A stretch of 64,000 nt of DNA from an uncultured Ilumatobacter sp. Lineage in GTDB: Bacteria; Actinomycetota; Acidimicrobiia; Acidimicrobiales; Ilumatobacteraceae. Positions 42,878 through 51,000 of the stretch are shown piece after piece (positions within the stretch are counted from its first letter, which is position 1; each line of letters begins with the position of its first letter). The position numbers were made by a program, and so were the translations under genes. Below the pieces are notes generated by a model. That model had not been told where the DNA came from, searched no databases, and was given only the letters and a program-made list of their open reading frames with translations. The stretch is taken from contig CALKNK010000020.1 of NCBI GenBank assembly GCA_938091165.1, forward strand, positions 1 to 64,000, written 5' to 3'.

Positions 42878-43570
42878 TCAGCTTGCAACCTCAGCGGCAA
42901 TCCAGTCGTCCAGCACAGGGCTGGACTCAAAGCTCGTGATAATCGCATAGCGCGACTCGGCGCCCGGGTGCACAACGACATGCCAGAGGCGTTGCGTGTC
43001 GACGATGAAACGAGCGCCCTTGTGTAACGGGACGCGGACCTCGGTCGACGCATCAGGCAGACCGTCGGCATCGTTGTCCATCAGAATCATGTAGCTATCA
43101 GGGTTGTCCGTCAACTCGACCCACGTGCGCACTACCCAACCCTCGTCATCAGGATTAAAGCGGTTGTTGTCATCGCGGTGCAGGCTTCGAATAGCCGACT
43201 CACGATCCTGCGGCTCCAGCTTGATGGCGCGCACCCGCCCGAAATTGGCGCCTACGCCATCGACGTAGTTTTTGATGCTCGGCGCCACATCAGCATTCGA
43301 CGTCCACACTGCGTCCTTGTCGGTCTTGCCTTTGTCCCAAAATCCGCGGCAGTCGAGCTCTCCATCAGCGGTGGCGATCGGCGCGAAGTTCGTATCACCA
43401 CCCGACTTCCAATCCATGTACTCGAGTGCGAGATACTCTGACTCGGGAATATCGAAATCAGCATCTTTCAAGATGACGACACCAGTCTCGGCGAGCACGT
43501 CGAGACGCGAGTGCGAGGTCTCAAGCGGAATCTTCACGCTCCAGTGTTCAGAATTCGGCCAAAAGCTCAT
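42878..43570 (-). CDS. possible Fe(II)/2-oxoglutarate dioxygenase-like protein (230 aa)
   Basis: The pattern H131-x-D133 in SLHRDDNNRF, then a His in RLWHVVVHPG (H197 or H201) and Arg207 in ESRYAI, fits the metal triad and co-substrate Arg of the double-stranded beta-helix dioxygenases, including the aspartyl/asparaginyl hydroxylase type. No closer family is recognised and the substrate is unknown. A TAGGCT -10 box lies 6 bases before the ATG. It is convergent with recR across 150 bp that hold only small dyads. Confidence 0.6.
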   Translation of the reverse strand: MSFWPNSEHWSVKIPLETSHSRLDVLAETGVVILKDADFDIPESEYLALEYMDWKSGGDTNFAPIATADGELDCRGFWDKGKTDKDAVWTSNADVAPSIKNYVDGVGANFGRVRAIKLEPQDRESAIRSLHRDDNNRFNPDDEGWVVRTWVELTDNPDSYMILMDNDADGLPDASTEVRVPLHKGARFIVDTQRLWHVVVHPGAESRYAIITSFESSPVLDDWIAAEVAS

Positions 43571-43576
43571 CCCCGT

Positions 43577-43582
43577 AGCCTA
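43577..43582 (-). promoter_or_regulatory. -10 box of dioxygenase-like gene
   Basis: TAGGCT on the minus strand, 6 bases before the ATG at 43570. Confidence 0.4.
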
Positions 43583-43690
43583 CGAAACTTTGGCTATCAG
43601 ACGGGTGCAACCGGCCGGGACCTTGGTTATGAATTCGCCAGATCCAGCTCCAGGCCACGCCAGAGGCATGGGCTGCAACAGTGTTTCGGC

Positions 43691-44383
43691 TTAGTCGTAG
43701 AAGATGCAGTTCGGATGGCGAACGAGCAGCGGCCGAGGATCTTGAGCAACGTTGCCTGGTCGGTACTCAAAGTGCAGGTGGTAGTTGCTATCGCTGTTCA
43801 CGCCGGATGTGCCGGTGTTGCCAACCGTGCCGATCACACTGCCCTGCTGCACAACATCATCCACCGCAAGGTCCTCTGCATGCGAACCCATATGGAAATA
43901 CTTGTAAGTGATGTCAGTCGTTTCGTCATACAAAGTCCAGCCGTGACCGGCCCCGTAGGTGAGTCCGCGATCCACGTACTTCTTCGTCAGGCGACCAGTA
44001 ACAACGGCCAGCAGGTTCGCGTCGCGATTGCCAGCGATGTCGAGACCCTCGTGACGACGCGAGCAGTTGGTACCACGGCAATCACCGAAGTTGTCGCTAA
44101 TCCAACAATCTCCGGGGCGTGCATCGATTGGGAACATAATCTGACCGTCAGGAACCGGTGGAAGTGTGGTGGTTGTTGTGGTCGGAGGAATCCGAACAGC
44201 AGGCTGAAGTTCACTGTTCTGGCCGGGGCCAGCACTTCCGTTAAAAACGCCGGGAACCAATGCGCTCGCCGCCTGGCCGGCAGCGACAAGCCCTGCGATC
44301 GCGCCAAACGAGCCCGTGATCATCCGGCGTCGGGAGAGATGGTGCTGCCCTTCGCCGAGGGAAAGGTTTGGGGGATGGTCCAT
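43691..44383 (-). CDS. Tat-exported M23-family peptidase, copy 1 (230 aa)
   Basis: A Tat signal with SRRRMITGSFGAIAG lies near residue 17-31. A Thr-rich linker follows, then a LytM domain with the zinc motifs HEGLDI and YHLHFEY. Enzymes with this domain cut peptidoglycan cross-links or glycyl bonds in the cell wall. The domain has the Gly-x-Thr segment GSVIGTVGNTGTSG. Next to it lies a second, related gene at 44558. Confidence 0.85.
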   Translation of the reverse strand: MDHPPNLSLGEGQHHLSRRRMITGSFGAIAGLVAAGQAASALVPGVFNGSAGPGQNSELQPAVRIPPTTTTTTLPPVPDGQIMFPIDARPGDCWISDNFGDCRGTNCSRRHEGLDIAGNRDANLLAVVTGRLTKKYVDRGLTYGAGHGWTLYDETTDITYKYFHMGSHAEDLAVDDVVQQGSVIGTVGNTGTSGVNSDSNYHLHFEYRPGNVAQDPRPLLVRHPNCIFYD

Positions 44384-44557
44384 TTAGGTTTCGTCAAGTC
44401 TCAGCAAGCGGACTGGCGAGTCCAGCCGACACAACGCCAATATCACTACATTGGCGCGCCTCGGAGTCGGCATTTCGACAGTATATGACGACTTCAGCAA
44501 CCATTCCGTCACCTAACCGTAACTTTAGACGTCGAAGGTTGCGAGGAGCAGCACTAA

Positions 44558-45214
44558 TCAGATCACACATGCAGTCGCCGCACGGAGCGTGACTCCCGGC
44601 GGAAACCACAGCCGAGGCACTGGGTCAATGACCGTTGCCTGGCTTGGCGTCAGGCTGTCCTGCCAAATCTCAAAATGAAGGTGGCTCCAGACTGTATTCC
44701 CAGTCCTCCCCATGGTGCCGATGACCTGGCCTGCAGTCACCGGATCACCCTCTTTGAGCGACGACTCGTAGCTGTCGAGATGGTGGTAGCGGTAGTAGGT
44801 ACCAACCCCGTCGTACAAAATTCGTATGAGGCCACCTGAGCTAAGCGCCTCGTCTTTGTGCACCAAACCATCTACACAGGCCAAGAGCGGCCTTCCTCGG
44901 CCGCTCACTCTTTCGTTGCCAATGTCGACGCCATTGTGTCCGCAGGGACCATTCGCTGTACTTCGGCCACCGAAATTGTTCAGGCACACCAGCGTCCCAT
45001 AAATCGGGTTGGTGTCGACCGGAAACGTCAATTTATCCGTCATGGCCAAACGTACAGCCGGTTCAGTCGCAGCGCCCGAATGGGTGATAGCACTGCCCAG
45101 CGCAGCAACTCGATCAGCGCTAGTCGACAGTTGACTCACCCCCGCCCAAGTGACCGCAACGCCAAGCGCAGAACCAATCAACTGGCGGCGGGTCGGAGTA
45201 TCTTCAGGGGTCAT
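44558..45214 (-). CDS. Tat-exported M23-family peptidase, copy 2 (218 aa)
   Basis: The Tat signal TPTRRQLIGSALGVAVTW begins near residue 7. The LytM domain has HNGVDIG and SHLHFEIW, plus GQVIGTMGRTGN. It resembles the gene at 43691, and the two probably arose by duplication. The ATG at 45214 overlaps the start codon of the divergent SDR gene by two bases. An earlier in-frame GTG at 45274 would lie inside that gene. The 174 bp between the two peptidase genes hold no other gene. Confidence 0.83.
   Translation of the reverse strand: MTPEDTPTRRQLIGSALGVAVTWAGVSQLSTSADRVAALGSAITHSGAATEPAVRLAMTDKLTFPVDTNPIYGTLVCLNNFGGRSTANGPCGHNGVDIGNERVSGRGRPLLACVDGLVHKDEALSSGGLIRILYDGVGTYYRYHHLDSYESSLKEGDPVTAGQVIGTMGRTGNTVWSHLHFEIWQDSLTPSQATVIDPVPRLWFPPGVTLRAATACVI
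45199..45204 (+). promoter_or_regulatory. -10 box of SDR operon
   Basis: TATCTT, 8 bases (CAGGGGTC) before the ATG at 45213. AGGGG could also be a ribosome-binding site. The box lies inside the coding region of the divergent peptidase gene. Confidence 0.4.
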
Positions 45215-46214
45215 GGCAGGGCGGCGAGTCTTCGTGAGTGGCGTCGGCGGCGAACTTGGCACCTTGGTGGCCAAACTTCTCGAAGACGAGCCATGGGTGA
45301 GTTCGTTGTCTGGTATCGACGCTGATCCTCCGCGCCGTCGTCTGCAGCGTACGACGTTTCACCGGATTTCTCCAGAGGACCACAACGACATTGTCGACAC
45401 CGTCACCAAGTTCAACCCGCACGTGCTGGTGCATGTCGGTGTCTGGGAACCCGACGCTCGGGCAGCCCCGCAGAGGGCTGCAGCGCTAACCGATCAAGCC
45501 GCTGTCTCGGTGCTCGGAGCAGCTGCAGAGTGCCGGGCGCTCGATAGCATCATCGTTCGTAGCGGTATTGAGATCTACGGCCGCGGGCCCGGATCGCTCA
45601 CCCGCCCCGACGAAGACGCACCCTTACGCCCCACGAGCGAATGGGGCCGAACCGTCGCAGACATCGAACGCACGGCAGCTAACGTGGCTGAACGCATTGG
45701 GGTCACCGTTGGTGCGGTGCGCCTTGCTTCGGTAATCGGACCGCACGTACCTTCACCACTTGGCCGATTGCTCCGCCAGCCTTTGGTGCCCTTCCATGCA
45801 ACTTCCGACCCGCCCTTTGCCGTCATCGAGCACCGTGACGCGGCGCGCGCCATCGTCGCTGCTGCTCGCCACCAATTGTCGAGTCCGGTCAACGTTGTCG
45901 CCCCCGGCGCCATCACCTGCCTCCACGCCATCCGTCGGGGCCAACGCATTCCGCTGCCGCTGTTCGGACCGCAGTGGTGGTTTGCTCGCCAACTCTCACA
46001 TATCACCGGCGCGCCCATCCCTGACCATGTCAGCGAAGCACTCACTCGTGGTCGGCTTGCCGACAACGGACGGATGCAACCTCTGCTCGGCATGACTCCT
46101 GACACGAGCACGACCGAAGTCATCGACCATCTGTATCGCTGGCCCAGAGTCATTCGCAAGCAGGCTCGCGTGCACGCAGCACAGCAAGTTATGCCCGACG
46201 AAGCGAGCGCATGA
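45213..46214 (+). CDS. NAD-dependent epimerase/SDR protein, first gene of four-gene operon (333 aa)
   Basis: Extended SDR with RRVFVSGVGGELGTLVAKLL at the N-terminus. The catalytic YxxxK is not evident: the position after VRSGIEIYGRG lacks the usual pair, so catalysis is doubtful. The downstream neighbour is an acyltransferase-like gene, the same order as mycobacterial Rv0501 (GalE2-like) and Rv0502. The substrate is unknown. The start is set by MAGRRVFV and a -10 box. Confidence 0.75.
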   Translation: MAGRRVFVSGVGGELGTLVAKLLEDEPWVSSLSGIDADPPRRRLQRTTFHRISPEDHNDIVDTVTKFNPHVLVHVGVWEPDARAAPQRAAALTDQAAVSVLGAAAECRALDSIIVRSGIEIYGRGPGSLTRPDEDAPLRPTSEWGRTVADIERTAANVAERIGVTVGAVRLASVIGPHVPSPLGRLLRQPLVPFHATSDPPFAVIEHRDAARAIVAAARHQLSSPVNVVAPGAITCLHAIRRGQRIPLPLFGPQWWFARQLSHITGAPIPDHVSEALTRGRLADNGRMQPLLGMTPDTSTTEVIDHLYRWPRVIRKQARVHAAQQVMPDEASA

Positions 46215-46972
46215 TGCCTCTACCTGACTCCTCGTCAAACTCTTCACTCGGTCGCATCGTCAACTTTCCGACGAGCCGAGCTGCGGCGGTCACGTCCGAG
46301 AACGCAACAGTGTTTCCTCGCGTCACCGACGAGCCAGCGGGCCACGTCGACAACTGGGGTCGCGACGCCGGGTTATTCCGCAGGGTCACGATGTTGTCCG
46401 AGATCCGCTGGTCCGTGTCGACAGGCGGCGACCAGCACCTTCCCACCCGCAAGGGCGCACTGATCGTCGTCAATGCCCGTCGTTTTGCGCTCGCTGCGGT
46501 CTACAGCGCGTTCGCTATCAGCCGAGCCGTCGACCGGCCGGTTCGGTTCGTTGGTCGACCGGACGGCGGTACTTTTGGTGCCTTGACTCAGCGGCTTGGT
46601 GGTCTGCTCGATCATCCCGACGAGGTCGCTGGCGCACTTCGGGCGGGCGAGCTAGTCGTGTGTTCTGCGAGTGCTACTACTCGCCCCCGCGATGTCGGTG
46701 TCATCGACCACACCCTCGTCGGTGCGGCGATCCGCTCTAACGTAGAGGTGTTTCCCGCGGCCACCATGAGCTCGCCGTTTGGACGCCGAGCAAGGATCGA
46801 GATCGGAGAGGCCACCAGACGGCGACAGCTCCGACGCGGCCCACTCGCCGAGGTCGATCTGGCCGACCATGTCGCCAACGACCTCACATTACTGCTCACC
46901 GAGATGGGCGAGATGACGACCGCAACGCCACTCGACTGGCTGCCGCTCAGCGGAATCGGAGGGAACAGATGA
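46211..46972 (+). CDS. PlsC-like acyltransferase homologue with lost catalytic motif (253 aa)
   Basis: The segment RKGALIVVNARRFALAAVYSA occupies the place of the PlsC H-x4-D block, but both catalytic residues are absent. Later parts (FVGRPDGG, RLGGLLDHPDEVAGALRAGE, DHTLVGAAIRSNVEVFPAAT) keep the family pattern, while the glycerol-phosphate-binding FPEGTR motif reads CSASATTRP. It is likely a non-catalytic paralogue. It overlaps the SDR stop (ATGA) and the hydrolase start. Confidence 0.6.
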   Translation: MMPLPDSSSNSSLGRIVNFPTSRAAAVTSENATVFPRVTDEPAGHVDNWGRDAGLFRRVTMLSEIRWSVSTGGDQHLPTRKGALIVVNARRFALAAVYSAFAISRAVDRPVRFVGRPDGGTFGALTQRLGGLLDHPDEVAGALRAGELVVCSASATTRPRDVGVIDHTLVGAAIRSNVEVFPAATMSSPFGRRARIEIGEATRRRQLRRGPLAEVDLADHVANDLTLLLTEMGEMTTATPLDWLPLSGIGGNR

Positions 46973-47829
46973 CCTACGTTAGAGCATCCGACGGGACCCG
47001 CATTCACTACCGAGTCACCGGGCGTCCCGGCGCGCCCCCGATCTTGTTCATTCAGGGTCTGGGTGCCGACAAAAACGGGTGGAATCTTCAGCGAATCGCG
47101 TCGGCCCCTTCTTTCCAGGCCATTGCTCTCGACAATCGGGGCGCTGGCCGCAGCGACAAGCCACACGGCGAGTACTCGCTCGAACAGATGGCTCACGATG
47201 CCGTCAGTGTTCTCGATCATGCTGGCGTCGAGACTGCGCACGTCGTTGGTGCATCAATGGGCGGGGTAATCAGCCAGATCCTCGCCGTAAAATATCCGAG
47301 AAGGCTCCGATCGCTCACACTTGCCTGCACTGCTGGCCAGAACCATCCATGGCGCGAGGAGCTGCTGGCAAGCTGGCGTGATGCAGCTCTGGAACGTGGG
47401 ATCGGCTCAATGGGTCGAGATGCCGCTCGCTGGGTCATCGGCCCGCGCTCTTTCCGCCGGCTCTTGCCAGCAATGGGCTGGCTTGGACCACTTGCGCTTG
47501 GGCGACCGTCGCACGCTTTCGCTGCACAGGTCGACGCAATCATGAATGCCGATACGTCGTATGCAGATGAACTCGAAAACGTGACTGTGCCAACACTGGT
47601 TGTCGTGGGCAATCAGGACCTTCTGACGCCGCGAGGCGACAGCGAGGAGCTCGCCGATCGAATCCCTACAGCGGAACTTGCCGTGATCAGCGGCGCTGCT
47701 CATGGACTCATGATTGAGCACGCTCGATCGTTCAACCGCGTCCTCTTCGACTTTCTCCGCCGCGCCGAAGACGCTCATCGCGAGCGCACCGCTGGAGTAG
47801 CCCCCGAGACCACTGCTGCGGCAAGCTGA
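46969..47829 (+). CDS. alpha/beta hydrolase (286 aa)
   Basis: The oxyanion motif ILFIQGLGADKNGW, the nucleophile elbow GASMGG, the acid in VVGNQDLLTP and the His in SGAAHGLMIEH make a complete Ser-Asp-His triad. Related proteins are esterases, lactonases and meta-cleavage hydrolases. The substrate is unknown. It is translationally coupled (ATGA) to the acyltransferase-like gene. Confidence 0.83.
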   Translation: MTYVRASDGTRIHYRVTGRPGAPPILFIQGLGADKNGWNLQRIASAPSFQAIALDNRGAGRSDKPHGEYSLEQMAHDAVSVLDHAGVETAHVVGASMGGVISQILAVKYPRRLRSLTLACTAGQNHPWREELLASWRDAALERGIGSMGRDAARWVIGPRSFRRLLPAMGWLGPLALGRPSHAFAAQVDAIMNADTSYADELENVTVPTLVVVGNQDLLTPRGDSEELADRIPTAELAVISGAAHGLMIEHARSFNRVLFDFLRRAEDAHRERTAGVAPETTAAAS

Positions 47830-47834
47830 AGCCC

Positions 47835-48785
47835 GTGCGCGTCGTCATCATCGGAGCCGGCCTTGCGGGGTTGACTGCAGCGCGCGCTCTTGATGCAGCG
47901 GGCGCTGACGTGCTGGTTCTCGATAAGGGACGCTCACCCGGCGGGCGTCTTGCCACACGCCGAGTCGGCGGCGCGACACTCGACCACGGTGCTCAGTTCT
48001 TCACCGTACAGTCACCTGCGTTCGCCAAGACGGTTGATGATTGGCTCGAACGTGGGCTCGTGCACACATGGAACCACGGCTTCGACGACGGCGCCGACAC
48101 CGACGCCCATCCGCGATACGTCGCCACCGGCGGAATGAGTTCACTCGCTAAAGATCTGGCAGTTGGCCTTGATCTCCGCTGCTCCACCATGGCTTTCGCT
48201 GTGCGACGCGACGCTGACAGTGGCGACGTGTCCGTCGCAATTGACGACGGCACCTCGTTCGAGGCCGACGCCGTGATTGTCACTGCGCCGCTCCCCCAAG
48301 CGTTCGCCCTGATGATCGACGGTTGCATCGAGCTCGACGAGAGCCTGTTCCGCACTGACTACGACCGCACCATCGGCTTACTTGTCCGGCTTGACCAGGC
48401 TCCTGCCCTCCCTCCGGCGGGGGGAGTTCAAAATGCTGATGACGTGTTCAGTTTCATCGGTGATAACGCTTCCAAGGGCGTCAGCTCTGAGCCTGCCGTC
48501 ACCTTTCATGCCAACCCGGCTTGGAGCGAGGCGCACTGGGATGACAGTAATGAAGAGCTCATTGAGCAACTCGCCGCCGCAGCGCAGCCATGGGTCGGTG
48601 ACGCGACCATCGTCGAGCATTCCTTGAAGAAATGGCGCCTTGCCACCCCGCGATCGATCTGGCCGGATCCGTGCTGGACCACAGCGGGAGGCAAAGTGAT
48701 CATGGCCGGCGACGCGTTCGCCGGCCCCAAGGTTGAAGGCGCCCATAACTCAGGGCTCGCCGCAGCGCACACACTGCTTGCCTGA
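47835..48785 (+). CDS. FAD-dependent amine oxidase/renalase-like oxidoreductase (316 aa)
   Basis: N-terminal VVIIGAGLAGLTAARALDAAG and KGRSPGGRLATRR are the FAD-binding motifs. The C-terminal IMAGDAFAGPKVEGAHNSG contacts the flavin. The short length and pattern fit the renalase-like branch that oxidises NAD(P)H isomers, but the substrate is an inference. It is the last gene of the operon and ends 3 bp before a convergent gene. Start is a GTG at 47835. Confidence 0.8.
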   Translation: MRVVIIGAGLAGLTAARALDAAGADVLVLDKGRSPGGRLATRRVGGATLDHGAQFFTVQSPAFAKTVDDWLERGLVHTWNHGFDDGADTDAHPRYVATGGMSSLAKDLAVGLDLRCSTMAFAVRRDADSGDVSVAIDDGTSFEADAVIVTAPLPQAFALMIDGCIELDESLFRTDYDRTIGLLVRLDQAPALPPAGGVQNADDVFSFIGDNASKGVSSEPAVTFHANPAWSEAHWDDSNEELIEQLAAAAQPWVGDATIVEHSLKKWRLATPRSIWPDPCWTTAGGKVIMAGDAFAGPKVEGAHNSGLAAAHTLLA

Positions 48786-48788
48786 CGG

Positions 48789-49547
48789 TCAATCGACGGC
48801 AGGGTTTCTAGTGCCGGAGACCGGCAATTCTGCGAGCGTGGTCGGCACTTCGAAGACGCCATCGTTCTCGTCAATTTCGTTACCCGGAATCGGTTCACCA
48901 TCTGTAACCGGCGCATCAATCAGCGGCTGAGTTGTCGTAGTGGCCACAGCGCCACTCTCGCCGGCGCAGAGAACACGGTTCACCTGTTGTGTCGCCACGT
49001 CAACCACCGTCGTGCTGCCCGGTCCGAAGCGGCGGAGGAAGTCACTGAAGCTGACGATGTCCTCACCTTCACATCTTCGTTCGATAACCGGCGCGTACTT
49101 GACTTGCCAGCCATTCGCAAACAATGCATAACCGTCTTCGAGATCGACGATCGGACCGAGTTCCACGGTGCTCCGCTCATCCCTGGGCTTTACAGAAAAC
49201 CAAACAACGGCGTCACCAAACAAGTCGACAAACACCACGCAGCTGCTGATTGATGACAATCGGCAATCAACCTCACCCAGTGTGCCCGGGGCAACACGCA
49301 TAATTTTTCGATTCTGAAGGGTGAAGTCAACGAACCCGCTGGTCAGGCCACCCTCGCCGATCTCAAAGTCGTCCGAGGTCTCGGCTCGGAAGACTTCGGC
49401 GATTAGGTCGACGCGACGGTCAGGGAACTCAGGTTCGAGCACTGCGGCGAGTTGGTCATCGTCGACGATGGCTGCGTTCAGGATTAACGCGAGCCCTACC
49501 AGCGTCGCTCCCGCTGCCAGGAATCGCCAAGTGAACAGCTGCCTCAC
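48789..49547 (-). CDS. membrane-anchored protein of unknown function (252 aa)
   Basis: One N-terminal helix (about 8-26, LAAGATLVGLALILNAAIV) anchors a domain of about 160 residues with two Cys in CRLSSISSC, and a Thr/Pro/Glu-rich tail. No family is recognised. The GTG at 49547 is chosen because a TACCTT -10 box ends 7 bases upstream. An in-frame TTG at 49556 would overlap that box. Confidence 0.7.
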   Translation of the reverse strand: MRQLFTWRFLAAGATLVGLALILNAAIVDDDQLAAVLEPEFPDRRVDLIAEVFRAETSDDFEIGEGGLTSGFVDFTLQNRKIMRVAPGTLGEVDCRLSSISSCVVFVDLFGDAVVWFSVKPRDERSTVELGPIVDLEDGYALFANGWQVKYAPVIERRCEGEDIVSFSDFLRRFGPGSTTVVDVATQQVNRVLCAGESGAVATTTTQPLIDAPVTDGEPIPGNEIDENDGVFEVPTTLAELPVSGTRNPAVD

Positions 49548-49554
49548 CGCTGCC

Positions 49555-49560
49555 AAGGTA
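49555..49560 (-). promoter_or_regulatory. -10 box of membrane-anchored protein gene (leaderless)
   Basis: TACCTT on the minus strand, then 7 bases and the GTG at 49547. It lies in the 35-bp gap after hemL, so this gene has its own promoter. Confidence 0.5.
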
Positions 49561-49591
49561 GCGGCGGGCGCAATAGCGGTGGCGTCACCCT

Positions 49592-50953
49592 TTAACCAGT
49601 GAGCGCAGCTACTGCATTCCGCGCAGCCGCCGCGGTTTTTACAACGATCGCATCAACCACATCGTCGGTGTGACCCACACCAACAAAGATCGCTTCGTAT
49701 GCCCCGGGCGCCATCGCGACACCTTCAGCGAGCATTGCTTGGAAAAATGCTGCATATGCCGCTTCGTCGGTGCGCTTCGCGTCGTCAAAGTTCTGGATCG
49801 AGCTTGCGGCTGATCCGCAGACAGCGCCCATCAACGTGCCGACCACCGGGAACGACGCAACGAAACCTTCCGATGCACAGGCATCGCGCATGCCTGCTGC
49901 AAGGTGACGGGCACGCGCCATCAACTCTATGTAGACGTCATCGTTGAGCTGCCCGAGCGCAGCCAGCCCTGCTGCTGTGGCGAGTGGATTCCCCGACAAG
50001 GTTCCGGCGTGAAAAACCGGACCGAGCGGCGACAGATGCTCCATGACGTCGGCGCGACCACCAATCGATCCGATGGGCAGTCCACCGCCGATCACTTTGC
50101 CGAAGCATGTGATGTCGGGGCGTACGTCGAACTTTGCCTGCGCACCGCCTAAGCCCAGCCGAAAACCAGTAATCACCTCGTCGAAAATCAACAGTGCACC
50201 CACGCGATCGCACTCAGCGCGCAGGCCATTCAAAAAGCCCGGGACCGGCGCAACAACACCCATGTTGGCCGCGACCGGCTCAACGATGACTGCGGCGACT
50301 TGGTCGTCGAGTTCAGGCACGATGTTGTAGGGCACAACCATCGTCTCAGCGACGGCACCGTTCGGAACCCCTGCAGTGCCGGGGAGCCCAAGCGTCGCCA
50401 CACCACTGCCACCAGCCACGAGGAGCGCATCGGTCGCCCCGTGAAAGTTGCCGGCAAAAGTAACAATTCGGTCACGACCGGTGACACCTCGCGCCAAGCG
50501 CACGGCGGTGCTTGTGGCCTCGGTACCCGAGTTCATCAAACGAACCCGTTCGCAGCTCGGCACACGCTCACTGATCGCCTCGGCGAGCTTCATCTCGCGT
50601 GGCGTCGGCGCGCCGTAGGACGTCCCGTCGCCGACGGCCGCAGTCACTGCTTGAGTGATGGCGGGGTGCGCATGCCCAAGGATTACAGCGCCGTAACTTT
50701 GGACCAGATCAAGATAGGTAGTTCCTTCAACGTCAGTGATTGTCGCACCATTGGCACGTGCGACCACGTACGGCTCTCCGCCGACTGCCTTGAATGCACG
50801 GATCGACGAGTTCACGCCACCAGGGATCACTCGCTTCGAGCGGTCGAACATCTCGGCGTTGGATACGGCACCGGCGCCGACGCAGACCGTCGGACTGCAT
50901 GTCGCCGCCGCGCATCGCGCAGTGTCGCAAGGTGGGATGAGAGTGTCGACCAT
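49592..50953 (-). CDS. hemL: glutamate-1-semialdehyde 2,1-aminomutase with Cys-rich extension (453 aa)
   Basis: PLP enzyme that makes 5-aminolevulinate from glutamate 1-semialdehyde in the C5 haem pathway. The PLP Lys lies in CFGKVIGGGLPIG, with IFDEVITGFRLGLGGAQ before it, and the N-terminal SKRVIPGGVNSSIRAF is canonical. The ATG at 50953 follows AGGAG at 4-base spacing. This adds about 34 residues before the usual start, with Cys at 9, 14, 19 and 24 (every fifth residue). An ATG at 50851 would give the classical length. It follows hemB by 47 bp. Confidence 0.92.
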   Translation of the reverse strand: MVDTLIPPCDTARCAAATCSPTVCVGAGAVSNAEMFDRSKRVIPGGVNSSIRAFKAVGGEPYVVARANGATITDVEGTTYLDLVQSYGAVILGHAHPAITQAVTAAVGDGTSYGAPTPREMKLAEAISERVPSCERVRLMNSGTEATSTAVRLARGVTGRDRIVTFAGNFHGATDALLVAGGSGVATLGLPGTAGVPNGAVAETMVVPYNIVPELDDQVAAVIVEPVAANMGVVAPVPGFLNGLRAECDRVGALLIFDEVITGFRLGLGGAQAKFDVRPDITCFGKVIGGGLPIGSIGGRADVMEHLSPLGPVFHAGTLSGNPLATAAGLAALGQLNDDVYIELMARARHLAAGMRDACASEGFVASFPVVGTLMGAVCGSAASSIQNFDDAKRTDEAAYAAFFQAMLAEGVAMAPGAYEAIFVGVGHTDDVVDAIVVKTAAAARNAVAALTG

Positions 50954-51000
50954 ATTGCTCCTATTGGGCGGTCGCTCGGTGCGATGCACTAACCGAGCGT

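Noticed and set aside
48780..48795. Shared terminator between the convergent genes ending at 48785 and 48789
   Set aside because: The gap is 3 bp and there is no hairpin there. Termination must occur inside the opposite genes.
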